DNA from: Asterella californica
Taxonomy: Eukaryota > Streptophyta > Marchantiopsida > Marchantiales > Aytoniaceae
Assembly: GCA_036924285.1 (NCBI GenBank)
Contig: JAYKYS010000023.1
Coordinates: forward strand, 434,001 to 498,000
Length of the DNA stretch: 64,000 nt
Reading direction: 5' to 3'
A model generated the notes under the pieces. That model was not told the DNA's origin. It saw only the letters and a program-made list of their open reading frames with translations, and did no database searches. How positions within the stretch are numbered: position 1 is the first letter of the stretch; the number at the start of each line of letters is the position of its first letter. Shown one piece after another: positions 31,757 to 43,344 of the stretch. The translations under genes and the position numbers were made by a program.

Positions 31757-32569
31757 AGTTTCAAAAGTTCGACACTTGTCGCAAGTAGCTCCGACATCCG
31801 AAAGAGAGCCTTCTCCGAGCTAGACTTGAGTCCTCCAATAAATATACATATTTTGGTCTCCTCAGTTCACTTGGAGAACGAATCCAGCTTAGCACTGAAC
31901 TCACGCACATAAGCACTTAAGGTCCCTGTCTGCTTCAGCATAATTAACTTAACATCGTCCCGAATCTTTTGATACTCCATAGTGAATCGTCTCGCGAGCA
32001 ACTCTTTGAACTCTTTCCAACCAAGCGCGGAGACGGTCAAGGCATGCTCATCCCTGTATGCAGTCCACCAGAGAAGTGCATGATCCTTCAGGAACGTAAC
32101 TGCCGCTCTCACCTTGTCTGACTCCTGAGCCTGTTGCGTCTCAAAGTATAGGTCCAACTCAATTAAGAAATCCTTAACCTTGCGAGCCCGTCTTATATCT
32201 GAAAACGAGATCGGTAAATTTGTCTTACAAAGCTTTCTAGTAGACGAGGAACTCCCTTGGCGTGCCTCAAGCTCAGCGATACGTTTATCCCTAGAGACCA
32301 TACCCTCCTGCATGATCTTCATCATCTTGATGAGTTTCGCATACAAGACTCTTTGACTTCCCGCGTCTGAATCGTTGGGCATCGTTGGCAAGACTCCATC
32401 TTGCTGCACCGGTGCCGCAGCTGGTACTGGGCTTCCTTGACGTGGGACGGAGGTTGTCAATTATCGTCCCTTGACTATGCCTCGGGGCTAGCTCGAGTTG
32501 ATCTGGTCCCGGTGTCAGCCGCCGCTCGTCTCTTAGTCTTCCTCCTAGAACTCTGTCCTATCTCGGTCA
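31757..32569 (-). pseudogene. Gypsy element B: N-terminal gag fragment
   Basis: From a likely ATG at 32569, a basic N-terminus is followed (with a frameshift near 32460) by a retrotransposon gag domain: LPISFSDIRRARKVKDFLIELDLYF-type residues, WWTAYRDEHA, and YVREFSAKLD. A stop codon interrupts it at 31867-31869, after which the frame continues through EETKICIFIGGLK to the junction with element A. The rest of the gag is at 19.3-20.15 kb. This is a typical plant Gypsy gag, distinct from that of A, C, E and F. Confidence 0.8.
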
Positions 32570-32670
32570 TCGCTCCACGTGTTCCTTAGAAACGTTGATC
32601 CGCTTCGTGTCTCGCGTCCCTCCTCAAGCGTCCAGCCTTCAATCGCTACCTCAAGTTCTCGCTCATCGAA

Positions 32671-32688
32671 GCGTCGGCTCTGATACCA
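32671..32688 (-). promoter_or_regulatory. Primer-binding site of element B, tRNA-iMet type
   Basis: The minus strand reads TGGTATCAGAGCCGACGC; TGGTATCAGAGC is the standard plant complement of the initiator tRNA-Met 3' end. Confidence 0.85.
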
Positions 32689-32689
32689 C

Positions 32690-33800
32690 TTTTCGCACAC
32701 CTACCGCCTTGTTGTGCCAGCGGAAGCTCTTACTCAGTAGGTCATGAAACTTACACCGCTAACCTGCAAACCACAATCACAAGTTAGCATCCATGCACCA
32801 CTTATCTTAACTCAGTTTGGTCCGGACCGGAGCCGGACCGTCTCCTTAATCATCAAACTCTGCATTCCTTAAGTCCCTAGGTCGATCCCAAACATGAGCA
32901 AGTCACAAGATGACTTGGGCGGACTTCTCATAAAGTCCAGGGTCCTAAATGATGCCTCCAACACACCTAGCGGTCCAACCGCCCGTGATGTCCGTCTAGG
33001 TCTAAGCTCCCGAACGGTAGTCTAACATGTCGACTCGTTCCCTAGTCTTGCTGCAACCCTTACATCGTTCCTAGGTCCAAGTGTCGGAACTGGCCCAGCC
33101 GGCTGGACCGGAACGTGCCTTGGAACTGGCCCAGCCATCACCTCATGCCCCTAGAGTCTGCCCGCCGAACTCTGGGGTCGAGTGACTCGTCCTGGTCCAC
33201 CCAGGCATCGAGCCCCCCTCATATATACTTATGGGGATCGGCGGCCCCGCACTCCTCTTTGATCCTTGAAAATTATACCACAACTCGATCGTGGTTCGTC
33301 TGTAATTCTCAGCTCGGAAGTCAGATCACATAGTGATACCTCACTCATCTCGAGATCTTACGTGGAGCTCCGTCGACGACCTAAAACATTGCTGGAGCTC
33401 CAACACTTCCGAGAACCTGTGGTCCAGACCTAAACTTGAACTGTGTGGTTGGACCAGCGTCTGAACCGTGTGGTTGGACCAGCGTCCGAACCACGGTTCG
33501 TCTGCGTCTTGGACCCACGTCTCGGTCTCACATCTCGAATCCACGTCTCAGACCTATGTCTTGGTCCGTTTCTAGACTTGCCCCCTTAGGTCAACATTCA
33601 TCCGGAGTTGTCTTGGGGTAGGTCCTAATGTCCTAACCCAATGTTCTAAGCTTGGTTCAGAGAACCACTTAGGATTCATCTGATCCCGACTTCCTGACTA
33701 AGTCGTTAAGTCCAACTCGTAGCATTCACAACCTAGCGCAAGTCCACTAGGGTTCTATTGTTCGCGTCTGTGTCCTATCTTGAGAATGAGGGTCGCGACA
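32690..33800 (-). repeat. 5' LTR of Gypsy element B
   Basis: The segment between the primer site and 33800 begins TGTCGCGACCCTC on the minus strand and ends TGTGCGAAAAG beside the primer site, with roughly inverted TGTCGC/GCGA-like ends. Inside are repeated words such as GGAACTGGCCCAGCC (near 33087 and 33120) and GTGTGGTTGGACCAGCGTC (near 33442 and 33467). The inner boundary is good to a few bases. No 3' partner LTR is in the window. Confidence 0.6.
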
Positions 33801-36383
33801 GATAACTTCTTGACCACGTGAAGAAAAGATGTCCAACTGACACTTGGATCAATCACCTTGGGTCTGACGATTATTGTCAAAGATGTGTTGTACTCAAGTG
33901 ACACACAAATCAACTTACTGAATGTAAGTAAGATTGCATCTTCTTACAGAAAGGTTCATTTTGATGCTAAAGCTTGCTATATTCTTGATTCTCTCGGACA
34001 TGTTGCAGCTCAAGCAGAATTGGAGGAGAGATTATATCGCCTATGGTTGGATAATCGTGAGATGGCTTATCTTGGAGCAGTAAAAATGATCGCTTCAAAA
34101 TTCATCTGCAATTCCACTCACTGTTTGACATGAGAGACTTGGAGATCTGAATGTGGACAACATCAGACGTTTTGCATCTGGAATGAGAACTGGAATCAAT
34201 GTCGCTTGAAATTCTGACAGCATACTTACTTGCGAGCCTTGCTTTCAAAAAAATACCACAGAGAATCGTTTCTTACATCGACTACCATATCGACCGAGCT
34301 TCTACAGCTTATACACTCAAATATCTATGGATCCGTCAACGTCTCTTCCCTAAGGAACTCTAAGTATGTACTTACTTTCATTGATGATTACAATAGGAGG
34401 ATCTGGGTTTATGGGCTTGCAAGGAAAACTAGACAAGCGGTCTTCACAACTTTCTAGGAGTTCAAGTCGCTCTCTGAAAATTAATCAGAAAAGAACATAA
34501 AACACTAAAGATAGACAACGGAGATGAATACATGAACAACGAAATCACTTCATTTCTAAAAACTCATGGGATTATACACCAAAGTACGAGTCCATATTCT
34601 CCACAACAGAATGGAGTTGCAAAAAGAACAAATCATATGCTCTTGGAGGGACCAAGGTCGATGTTGTATGGACGGAACATAGAAAAAGTACTCTGGCAGA
34701 AACTGTAAGTACAATGGCATATTTACACGATAGATCTCCAAACAGGATTCTCGAGGACAAAACACCTGAGGAGCTATGGATGGAGAGGAAGTCAGACTTG
34801 TCTCACTGAAGAGTATTTGGCGCTATTGCTCATGTACACATCCCAGATGCGAGATGGGTGAAGCTGGATTCAAAGTCTTGAAAATGTGTGCATGTGGGCT
34901 ATTATGAAGATAGTAGTGCTTACAGGCTCCTTGATCCAATCATTCGGCTGTGGTGAAAAGTAGAGACGTAATATCTCAAGAGAGTTCAACTCTCTTTACA
35001 ACTGAGTATGTTCTTCATGAGCCACTCATTGCTGAGTCTATGATATACATTGTTACACAACTTGTAAACTCTTCGCAGTATCACTCATCCACCATGTCCA
35101 ACTATCAGTCGATTGTATCTACTCCTCTGTATGAAAGATCACCTGTACCCAGTCTTCGCTTAAATAGTCTAAATACTTCTCCACTCCAGTCGAATCTACT
35201 CCAAAGTCTTTTTCGATCAGAAGCTCACATAACATCAAGAATTGGTGGAACCCTCATTTGAAGACTACTTATATAATTACCTCATACACGATCTGGAAAA
35301 CACATACGGCCTCTAAGTCATTTTCAAGATTATGCATGGATTACAAATAAATCGTACTTATTAAATAAGATCGAAGATGAGTTGATGGTTGTCAATCAAG
35401 AAGACTTCTTGATTGAATATGCATGGATGATCACTGTTTCTGCTGATCCTACTCAGCCACAATCTTATGAGGAAGCCCTCCGCTCCTTTGAGTCTAATCA
35501 GTGGCAAACTGCAATTACAGCGGAGTTACAATCTAATAAAGACATTGACACATAAGAGGTAGTAGATTTACTGCTTGGACAGAAGGTTATTGGCAGCCGA
35601 TGGGTCTTCAAGCTTAAGCATAATTCAGATGGGACAATCCAACGATTCAAAACACGTCTCATAGTCAAAGACCACACATAGCGATACAGAGTTGACTACA
35701 ATGAGATCTTCTCTCGTAAAGCTCACTACTTTACGCACAATGTTGGTTATAGCTATTCATCGCAGGTTGTTACTACTTCAACTTGATGTTGATACATCAT
35801 ATCTTTACCATACATTGACTGAACAGGTTTTCATATCCTTATCTTCAGGATATGAGTATCTCGAGATGAAGTTCACACAACCAGTGTGCCTTGTCCTCAA
35901 GGGGTTGTGTGACCTTCATCAATAAGCAGATGTTGGTGATAGTGCTTGGATGCTTTCTTGATAAAACTCGGTTTTGTGAAATCAAAAGCTGACCCATGCA
36001 TGTATACACGTTCCACAGGGTCTGATTCGGTTATGCTAGTCATTTACATCGATGATCTCGTTCTTGCTAGTTCGTCCCAGCAGCAACTCAATTTACTAGT
36101 ATCTCAGTTAAAGCAAGAGTTGAGGATGAAGGGACCAACACCACTGGAATGATGTCTGGACATGAAGATAGACATTCATTACATTGCACTTAATCAGCAT
36201 AGATACTTGGAGAGCATTTTGACACGATCAGATTTTCAGGAGTGCACTATGATTACGACGTCAATTGAGATTTTAGCATCTCCGAAGGTTACCATGCTGG
36301 AACCTTGTCGAGCTGGGCGCTCCGGGAGAAGCATATCACACCAGTCGTGCTTGGACCTGATCACCCCTACTCGAATTCTCTAA
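33801..36383 (+). pseudogene. Copia element H: integrase and reverse transcriptase, degenerate
   Basis: Plus-strand pieces run in Copia order: a gag-pre-integrase stretch (VKDVLYSSDTQINLLNVSK, 33876-33932), integrase with YVLTFIDDYNRRIWVY near 34366-34415, NGDEYMNNE near 34518-34545 and SPYSPQQNGVAKRTN near 34590-34635, then RT with SNQWQTAITAELQSN near 35497-35541, VIGSRWVFKLKHNSDG near 35588-35635, and IYIDDLVLASSS near 36045-36080. Numerous stops and frameshifts (for example within 35550-35940) show long decay. It begins directly after the LTR of element B and has opposite orientation to Copia G, so the two are separate insertions. Confidence 0.85.
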
Positions 36384-37420
36384 AGCTATACCTGAGATCG
36401 TAAATGTCCGATGAGATTCAAACACTGACGTTGGACATTACGAACATAGCACTCCTCAAACTTTATTGACAATCACTGCCATAGGCACTATTCAGTTATC
36501 TTCCCACGAGAGATTGTAGATGAACTGCTACGGTGGCTGAATCAGTAGTTCAGAGATCCACTACGTTGTGCCTTAAGCACTTGAACTTTACAGGAAAGTT
36601 TCAAGGATAAAGAAAAGTCTTCTATCTGTCTTGCTACTCTATGCGCTCAATCTTATACTAACGAGGCGGCAACGAGATCTCTCATCGTTCATTCAGCTAT
36701 CCACCTGTCTTGTCAGCATACGATAGTGATAAAGATATGATTACATGCAAATTTAGGCATCTCCCGTGATCGAAATCCTCGCCCTCGTGAACTATTGATC
36801 GGTAGTTCCTTGAATGTCTGGTCTCATGTGGTTGTCAGTTTGATTCTGCCTTGCCTTGCAGATGGGAGTGCGGGATTGGTGACCTTCAATCTAATACGAC
36901 TTGATCTGCAAATAGGTGATCAGATCAAACGTAGTATGCATCTTTCGGCACTGTGGTCAACTGTGACATAAGTCGTATCACATATGATCAAGTGCTGGCA
37001 TGCTTTGATCCCGTCATACGGCAAGGTTACTCATGTGCATGAGCATACTGAGTCATACTACAGCTGTAGCATCTGCTCCCCTCTTTCTCCAAGCTTGATC
37101 TCAAGCTGAAAATGTACTGGCAGATATCTGATAGACGTAGGGAGTATGAAGCTACCGATCAAGTAGTCAGTTCGGTTCGGACTCCATACCGGGAGCTGCC
37201 TTCAGTCACGTGTTATCAGTCTCCTACCACAACTGTACGAGACAAGAGTGGTAGAAAAACTGTCTAAACTGATGAAGAGTGACTCCCTGACGCTTGAAAG
37301 TATCACTGTATTGCAATCAACACATCAGATTAACGAGTAAGATTCGAACTGTGCTAAGAAGTATCGTGTAAAGTGAACAAGCAGATAATTCGCTTATTTG
37401 TATCTAATAGACTAGCATTT
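36384..37420 (+). pseudogene. Probable decayed RNase H end of Copia H
   Basis: By position this should hold the Copia RNase H and 3' LTR, but I can only see scattered short frames and no convincing motif. No LTR partner was found. Confidence 0.3.
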
Positions 37421-38926
37421 TTATTTGTTTATAAACGTGATCATATCGTTTAGAGAACACTCTTCTATTTCTAATAGAACATATAATTCAGGAGTAGACG
37501 TAGGTGGGATGGATGCCGTAGTGGGAGATGATGACTGATTCGCCACTCGTGACAGAATGGTGTGATCTGGTGATGCTTGTTGATCATCGTTCTGCAAAGT
37601 TTCGTGAGGAGGTGACGCCATGGACCCAATTGCAGTCCAATAATCTCTTTCTTGTAATTTCTCGATGGTGGGCGATCTTGAAGAAGCTGCCTGCAGTTCA
37701 ATATGTTTCAGAGTTGTCTCACCATACTCATCTACAGCTGGATGTTGAGCAGCTTCTTCATTTGGAAAGTCGACAAACAGCTGCCGTAAAAGATCAGATT
37801 CATCTTCTGCTCCTGTGTTGTCACCTCTTATAGGTGATTGCTGCTCCTCTGGTTGACGTTCTACTCGAACAATTTCATGCATGTTAATATGCTGTTGTTT
37901 TCCATTGTGTTTCTGAATAATGACCACTTCAGAGTTATCGGGAAGAAAACCAAGAACTATAAACGGACCTTTCAGAAATGATGAAGGCTTCTTTCGACGA
38001 GTTCTCCTGTCTTCCATATAGATTAAATCACCAATATTTGGAATCAATATACTTCTCAATTGATGATTTCTGGTGAAATCTCTAATTTGTCTATGTTGGG
38101 CATGTTTTGTACTCACCACTGCTTTCTCATGTATGAAAATCATGTTGTTACAAATGCATGCTATATGTTCGTCCGGACTCAATGTCTCATTTTCTTTCTC
38201 ACAAGAAAACTCAGTCAAAGGCATGCGACGACCATACGACATAGCATATGGACTTTGACCAGTAGATGCATGGGGTGTGGCCCGATATGACATGAGAAAT
38301 GAAGCTAGACAAGTTTCCCAATCATTGACTCCTTCGACTGAGGTGAGACGAGAAATGACTTCCAACAAAGTACGGTTAAATCTTTCGATTAGCCCGTTTG
38401 CTTGTGGATAATATACGCCCTTAGTACGACGACGGATGCCGGTCTGCTGCAATACTTGTTGGAGTTCAGCCAATAACTCTCTTCCTCCGTCAGTGAGTAT
38501 CTCCTCCGGGTATCCATGTCGAGCTAAGATATCTTCTCGTACAAATCTCGCCATGGTCAATGTTGTTTTATCTGCAATAGGACTCACTTCAGGCCACTTA
38601 TTGAACCAATCCATGGCACAAATACAATAAATATTATCACGGTCTGATGTTGGTAACTTAACTATATCGATGGCCACGAGTTTAAATGGTCCTTCTGGTA
38701 TGGGTGTTGGTCTTAACGGTAGTTTCAAACTGAGCTTCAAATTCTCTTTTTGACAGCGATCGCAAGTACGCACTACATGACTGATAGTCTCGCGCATATT
38801 GTTCCAAAAGTAATATACTGACACAAGCTTGTGTAATTTGTTCATTCCAAGATGGGTCTGTGCATGCAATCCACTCGTAAGTTCTACTCGTTCACAAGAA
38901 GGAGGTACTTTTCTCCGCCCAGTCAA
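37421..38926 (-). pseudogene. Gypsy element D: integrase and C-terminal domain
   Basis: A 501-codon open frame on the minus strand. It has the HHCC finger (HLGMNKLHKLV ... CDRCQ near residues 25-60), the DDE core (VAIDIVKLP near 85, LTDGGREL near 145, NGLIERFNRTL near 185 with the Glu), RATPHASTGQSPY, and a GPF-like module (FLKGPFIVLGF near 315), then a 150-residue Ser/Pro-rich tail. It is a Ty3/Gypsy integrase of a lineage clearly different from A, C, E and F. The frame is open but upstream domains are broken, so the whole element is dead. Confidence 0.85.
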
Positions 38927-39069
38927 TGAATGTTTAACGTAATAGATACATTCACTAGAATCATCGAAAGCATAGGATTTTACTCGAGCTCTTACCCTTG
39001 CTTTTGCTTTTCATGGTACTCCGAGTGGGAAAACTTAATGTTTCAAAAAATAAACAGACATATGGTCAT

Positions 39070-39456
39070 TTAAAATGTCACAGTAGTTTTAGTTAAGCAT
39101 CTATGACATTTTGGTGGACTAGAATGGTCTGTACAATCAGCACACACAACATCACTACAAAAGACGCCCGGATTAAGCTCCAATACTGAGACTGTAAGTT
39201 TGTAGTGAGCACAATCAGATTCACCTAGCTGAGATTCTTGTAAGGTTACTTCATCTTCAACTTTGACCGTTGAAGTCATCCATGTAGAACTCAGCCTAGT
39301 ACTACACTTAAGATAATCCATGTTTTGAGAATAGTCAGATAAGAAGTGCACATATTTAGCCTTCTCTTCTTCGTTTGACATTGTGCATGTACTAGATACT
39401 GACTCGGAATGCGATACAAATGCATGTAAGTAACTGCTGACTGCAGGAGGGATCAC
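39070..39456 (-). pseudogene. Element D linker between RNase H and integrase, Cys-rich
   Basis: A 128-codon frame joins the RNase H end (HTNVDILSRV just upstream near 39458-39490) to the integrase. Its C-terminal part has six cysteines in FCSDVVCADC and KCHRC, a possible zinc-binding knuckle unlike the other Gypsy elements here. It is separated from the integrase frame by about 140 bases with stops. Confidence 0.5.
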
Positions 39457-39529
39457 TCGACTTAAAATATCTACATTAGTATGAGCTTTTTCTTTCCTAT
39501 ACTGAATGGTAAAATCAAAAGTAACTTAA

Positions 39530-39955
39530 TACTCCATCTGCCTAGTCTGCCTTGTAAGTATTGTCCAGACATGAGCCATTGTATGCCAAGTGATCAGTTT
39601 CCACCAAGAAAGGTACTATGTACAGATATAGTCGAAAGATTTTGGTAATCGCCCAAACTACTGCAGCACACTCACCTTCAGTAGGACTGTAATTCTTCTC
39701 TTGTACTGATAGTCGTTTAGATGCATAGGCGATAACAAACTCGTTAGGACATTTTTCAGATTTGTTGTAGTTTCTTTGCGCTAGAATGGCTGCTATTGCA
39801 CCTGGCTGCCAGTCTGTTTGGACAATAAAAACCAAGGAGAAATTGGGATGCCTTAACAATGGAGGGTTTTGAAGACATACCTTCAGTAATTGGAATGCTT
39901 TTCCTTGATCAATAGTCCATTTCCACGGACTGCTCCCCGTCACGTAATAGAGCGC
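39530..39955 (-). pseudogene. Element D RNase H domain, cut by element C
   Basis: On the minus strand: WKWTIDQGKAFQLLK, TDWQPGAIAAILAQ (first acidic residue), YASKRLSVQEKNYSPTEGE and FLVETDH are Gypsy RNase H blocks. It is abruptly joined at 39955/39956 to the LTR of element C, so RT and everything upstream should lie beyond the right edge of the window. A frameshift near 39530 separates it from the linker. Confidence 0.8.
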
Positions 39956-41434
39956 TGTCGAGTTGAGAGTTTTCCTGGGAAGGGCGGAACCTTCTGGCTG
40001 TGGTTTAACCGTGAAGGCTGTGTTGTGCCTATTCAGAGAAGTGCTTAGCTTCAGGCTGTGGTTGCTTGCTATAGAGGTAGGCTTTAGATCAAAAGGGGAC
40101 ACTATGAACACTCACTCAGGTCGATTTGGCTCTCCAGTATGTTCAGAAAACGAATATCAGGTTGAACTAGGAGTAATAAGGTCAGACAGCGAACTTTAAC
40201 AATCAAGAACCAGAAACATAAGATGGTTTAGGCTTCAAAACTTCTCCTACATGTCAATGAGGTCCTACTGGATACACATACGAAGTTTCAGCTTGAGATC
40301 AATTCAGAGCACCAAGATATGAGTAGAAACTTTTTGAGTAGAGAAATTATGGCAATTTTTGGTACCCAGCTAGCTATTTCGACCTATAACAGGAGATTGG
40401 CTCGATCACTTTCAAAGTTTCTTACAGGATATGGAGTCTTCAAGATGCTGAACGTTCCTGTGAAGTTGGGACTCCTGATTGTACACATAACTCCAGATCT
40501 CGTTCTATGAAGTTGCTGCTCTAGATTGAGAGCTTTTCAGACCCCCTCAGCTTCAGCGGCCGCCCTGAATTACTCAGTAACTCAAATCACTTGAAAGATT
40601 TTGGACAGTTGTAGCCCTGCTGACAGTGAACGCAACCACAAAGGTTTGAAGCGATTTCCTCAATTCTGCTGCAATTGACACTCAGAACCCCAAATCCAAC
40701 AAAAGTGATGTAGTTTTGGCACAATCTGAACTTCAATTGGGCATAACTCCTTGTTTATTGATCCAAATCGATCAAGAATTTCACTGACAGTGCTTGGCTC
40801 GACGAGCTCTATCTCCATGTGCTCTCAGATTTTGCAGTGCCCTCACCAATTGCTCGAAATCCCTTTTAGAGCTCTATTTCTAAGTTGAGAGTTACAAAAA
40901 AGACAAAAATGAACCAACGAGAGTTCATAGCTCCATTTGGTTGTCCTTTTGTGCCTTAAACCATGTGGTAACTTAATTCAACTCATAGGCTACCACGTCA
41001 AGTCCCCCAAAGCGCCTGCGTATAACCTAAACTACCTAAAATGACACACAGCCTTGAAAGTAAACTTAAATCAACTAAAAGCGTGCATGGGCAACAGGTA
41101 AGTACAACCCACGACCCTAAACCCTATCTACATGGTAAATCTAAGTCATGTACATTGAATATCATAGATAAGTATGAATTCACTTGCACAAGTGGACGAA
41201 TGCTTGATTAAGATAAATAGCATACTACCAACCTACTAGGACTCAAAATATATGACAGAGTTAACACCATATACAAAAGGTGTCAACCATAGGCATAAAA
41301 GACTAAGAACAGTACAGAGCTAACTTCTAAGGCTACTAAACTTCAAGTGTCGGAGTAGAAATAACATGTGTCAAGTAACGCGACAACAGTGATCAGTGAA
41401 TCATTTACTATGTCAAATGATTCACATCACAACA
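39956..41434 (-). repeat. Element C 3' LTR, 1,479 bp
   Basis: In plus orientation it starts TGTCGAGTTGAGAG and ends CATCACAACA; the matching copy starts at 56682. The purine-rich GAGGGGGTGGA (minus strand) precedes it internally. It does not contain the alpha/beta ORFs. Confidence 0.85.
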
Positions 41435-41444
41435 TCCACCCCCT

Positions 41445-42044
41445 CTAAACCTGCACATCCTCCGATATGTGCCAATCTCCTAAGTCTTCTGTTTGATCTT
41501 CATCATCATTGCTCTCCTCCGTCTCAACCTCATCAGACACTGGGACGTCTCCGTCTCTTGTTGTCCTCAGCTCTGACTCCAGAAAGTTGAATAACTCAAC
41601 TGACCCTCCGCGTCTCTTGAACAGTTTCACACGTTTGCTAGCCACATATAGCTTCAAAGGAGTACCATCCAACTCACGCAAACTATAAGTGGCATTCTCA
41701 TACACATCTAGCACAACATAAGGTCCGAACCATCTTCGAGAGAACTTACGAAGTGTAGAATGTTGATTCTCCAACGTGTTATCATATACCAGAACCCAGC
41801 CACCAACATGTATTGACTTCGGTCGTAGTCGGTGAGTCATGTCAAAATGTTCCTTGTTTTTTACTCGAGCCACCTTAAGCCTCTCTTGCGCATCAACAAG
41901 ATCCTCCTCCCTTCGCTCCAACTGCCTAATACGTAAATTTAGGAATGAAGCACGATCTATACCATCTTCCCACGATAACGTAGCCCACGTAAGAAAAGTA
42001 CTCCTCAGCAGGCATGATCGGTTTCTGACCCAACATAAGCTCAA
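41445..42044 (-). pseudogene. Element C integrase C-terminal region
   Basis: About 200 codons: RIRQLERREEDL, HRLRPKSI, the GPY/F module (RRWFGPYVVLDV) and an acidic tail ending HISEDVQV. It is out of frame with the integrase core upstream (frameshift near 42010). Confidence 0.8.
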
Positions 42045-42114
42045 CTGGCATATAGCCAGTTGTAGTACAGTGTGTAGTTATATCAGCCTACAAAGCAAAC
42101 GGAAGTAGTTTCGG

Positions 42115-42742
42115 TCATTCTCTAGGCCCACCATCACATGCTTTCACTAAAGCGTGAACAATAGAAGGGTGTCCTCGTTCACTCTTACCAATGCCCTCTC
42201 GATTCATAGCAGTAGTAAGCTGAAGCTTTATTCCATAACGAGCAAAGAACTCCCTCACCTTTACGCCTCTCAACTCGCCTCTATCTGCACGTAATCTCCC
42301 AACAGATCCATAGCGACAGATGATATCTTCAAGCACGAACCTGCATATGTTCTCTGTAGTCTTCATTCGTAGTGCTCGTCCCTCCACATAGTTGGAAAGA
42401 TCCTCTCGAGCCAACACCAAATAATGCATCCCCCATAACCCCGGTGGCATCATCACAAGATCAAGAACCCACTGAAAATGGATACTACGTGGATAAGTAG
42501 GTACAAGTCCATCTCTGTAACGGACCTTAGAGTAGAACTGGAAGTGAAGACATGACCCAACAAAGTCCACCACGTCTTGATACAAACCCTTCCACCAATA
42601 ACACTCCTTCATCTTCGTGTAAGTAGCCCATACTCCACGATGTCCAGCCCACAAGGTATTATGAAACTCCTTCAGCAGATTAAGCTTTATCGGTTGATCA
42701 TCCACCACTCTAGCAAGCATTCCATCTCTTCTTTTTGGACGT
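42115..42742 (-). pseudogene. Element C integrase core
   Basis: HHCC finger (HNTLWAGHRGVWATY ... CLHFQ, where the second Cys pair is damaged), catalytic VLDLVMMP, RADRGELRG and KSERGH are visible. TAG at about 42745 (replacing a Trp codon) precedes it and a TGA near 42112 ends it. Confidence 0.8.
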
Positions 42743-42744
42743 TT

Positions 42745-43344
42745 CTACAAATAACCTTCACGTAGAAGATAACTGTACGCCTTCCGTCTGATCTCCTTGA
42801 ATTCTGCATCACTCCATCCTTCTCTTCTGCATAACGAACTCAGATAAAATCCAATATCGTGAAACTTTTCTGAGTAGAATTCCTCATTGAACGGCAGTGG
42901 TTCTAAGTCTGAAGTCTGCTGATCAACTTGGCACCAAACGTCTCTCCTCTCTTCATTCTCCACTTCTGCAAACATCTCATCTGTATAACGAGCCATAGAC
43001 AACATATCTGCAACTGGATTGTCCTTCCCTGCTATATACTTTAGCTCAGAGTTCAGACTCCGGACATAAGCAATCCATCGCAGCATTGCTATGTCTGGTG
43101 TATTGCAGTTCGCTATCATACCCAACAAAGGTAAACAATCTGTTTCTAGTATCACACGAGCTCCTATCAAGAACTCTCGATCTACCTTCATAGCAGTAAT
43201 AGCTCCCCACAACTCACGCTTCACTTGAAGATAGTTACGTTGTCTATCTGTTAAGATCTGAGCTCCAAACCTTGAAACAAACCGCACACCTTCTACATCT
43301 TCTTGACCAACTGCCCATCCAATCGCCTTTGGACTCGTATCCAA
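42745..43344 (-). pseudogene. Element C RNase H
   Basis: DTSPKAIGWAVGQED, ETDCLPLLGM and YIAGKDNPVADMLS are the RNase H blocks. Relative to RT the frame is shifted by a one-base insertion near 43341-43345, where an extra G turns VTVDTS into VTVGYES. Confidence 0.8.
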
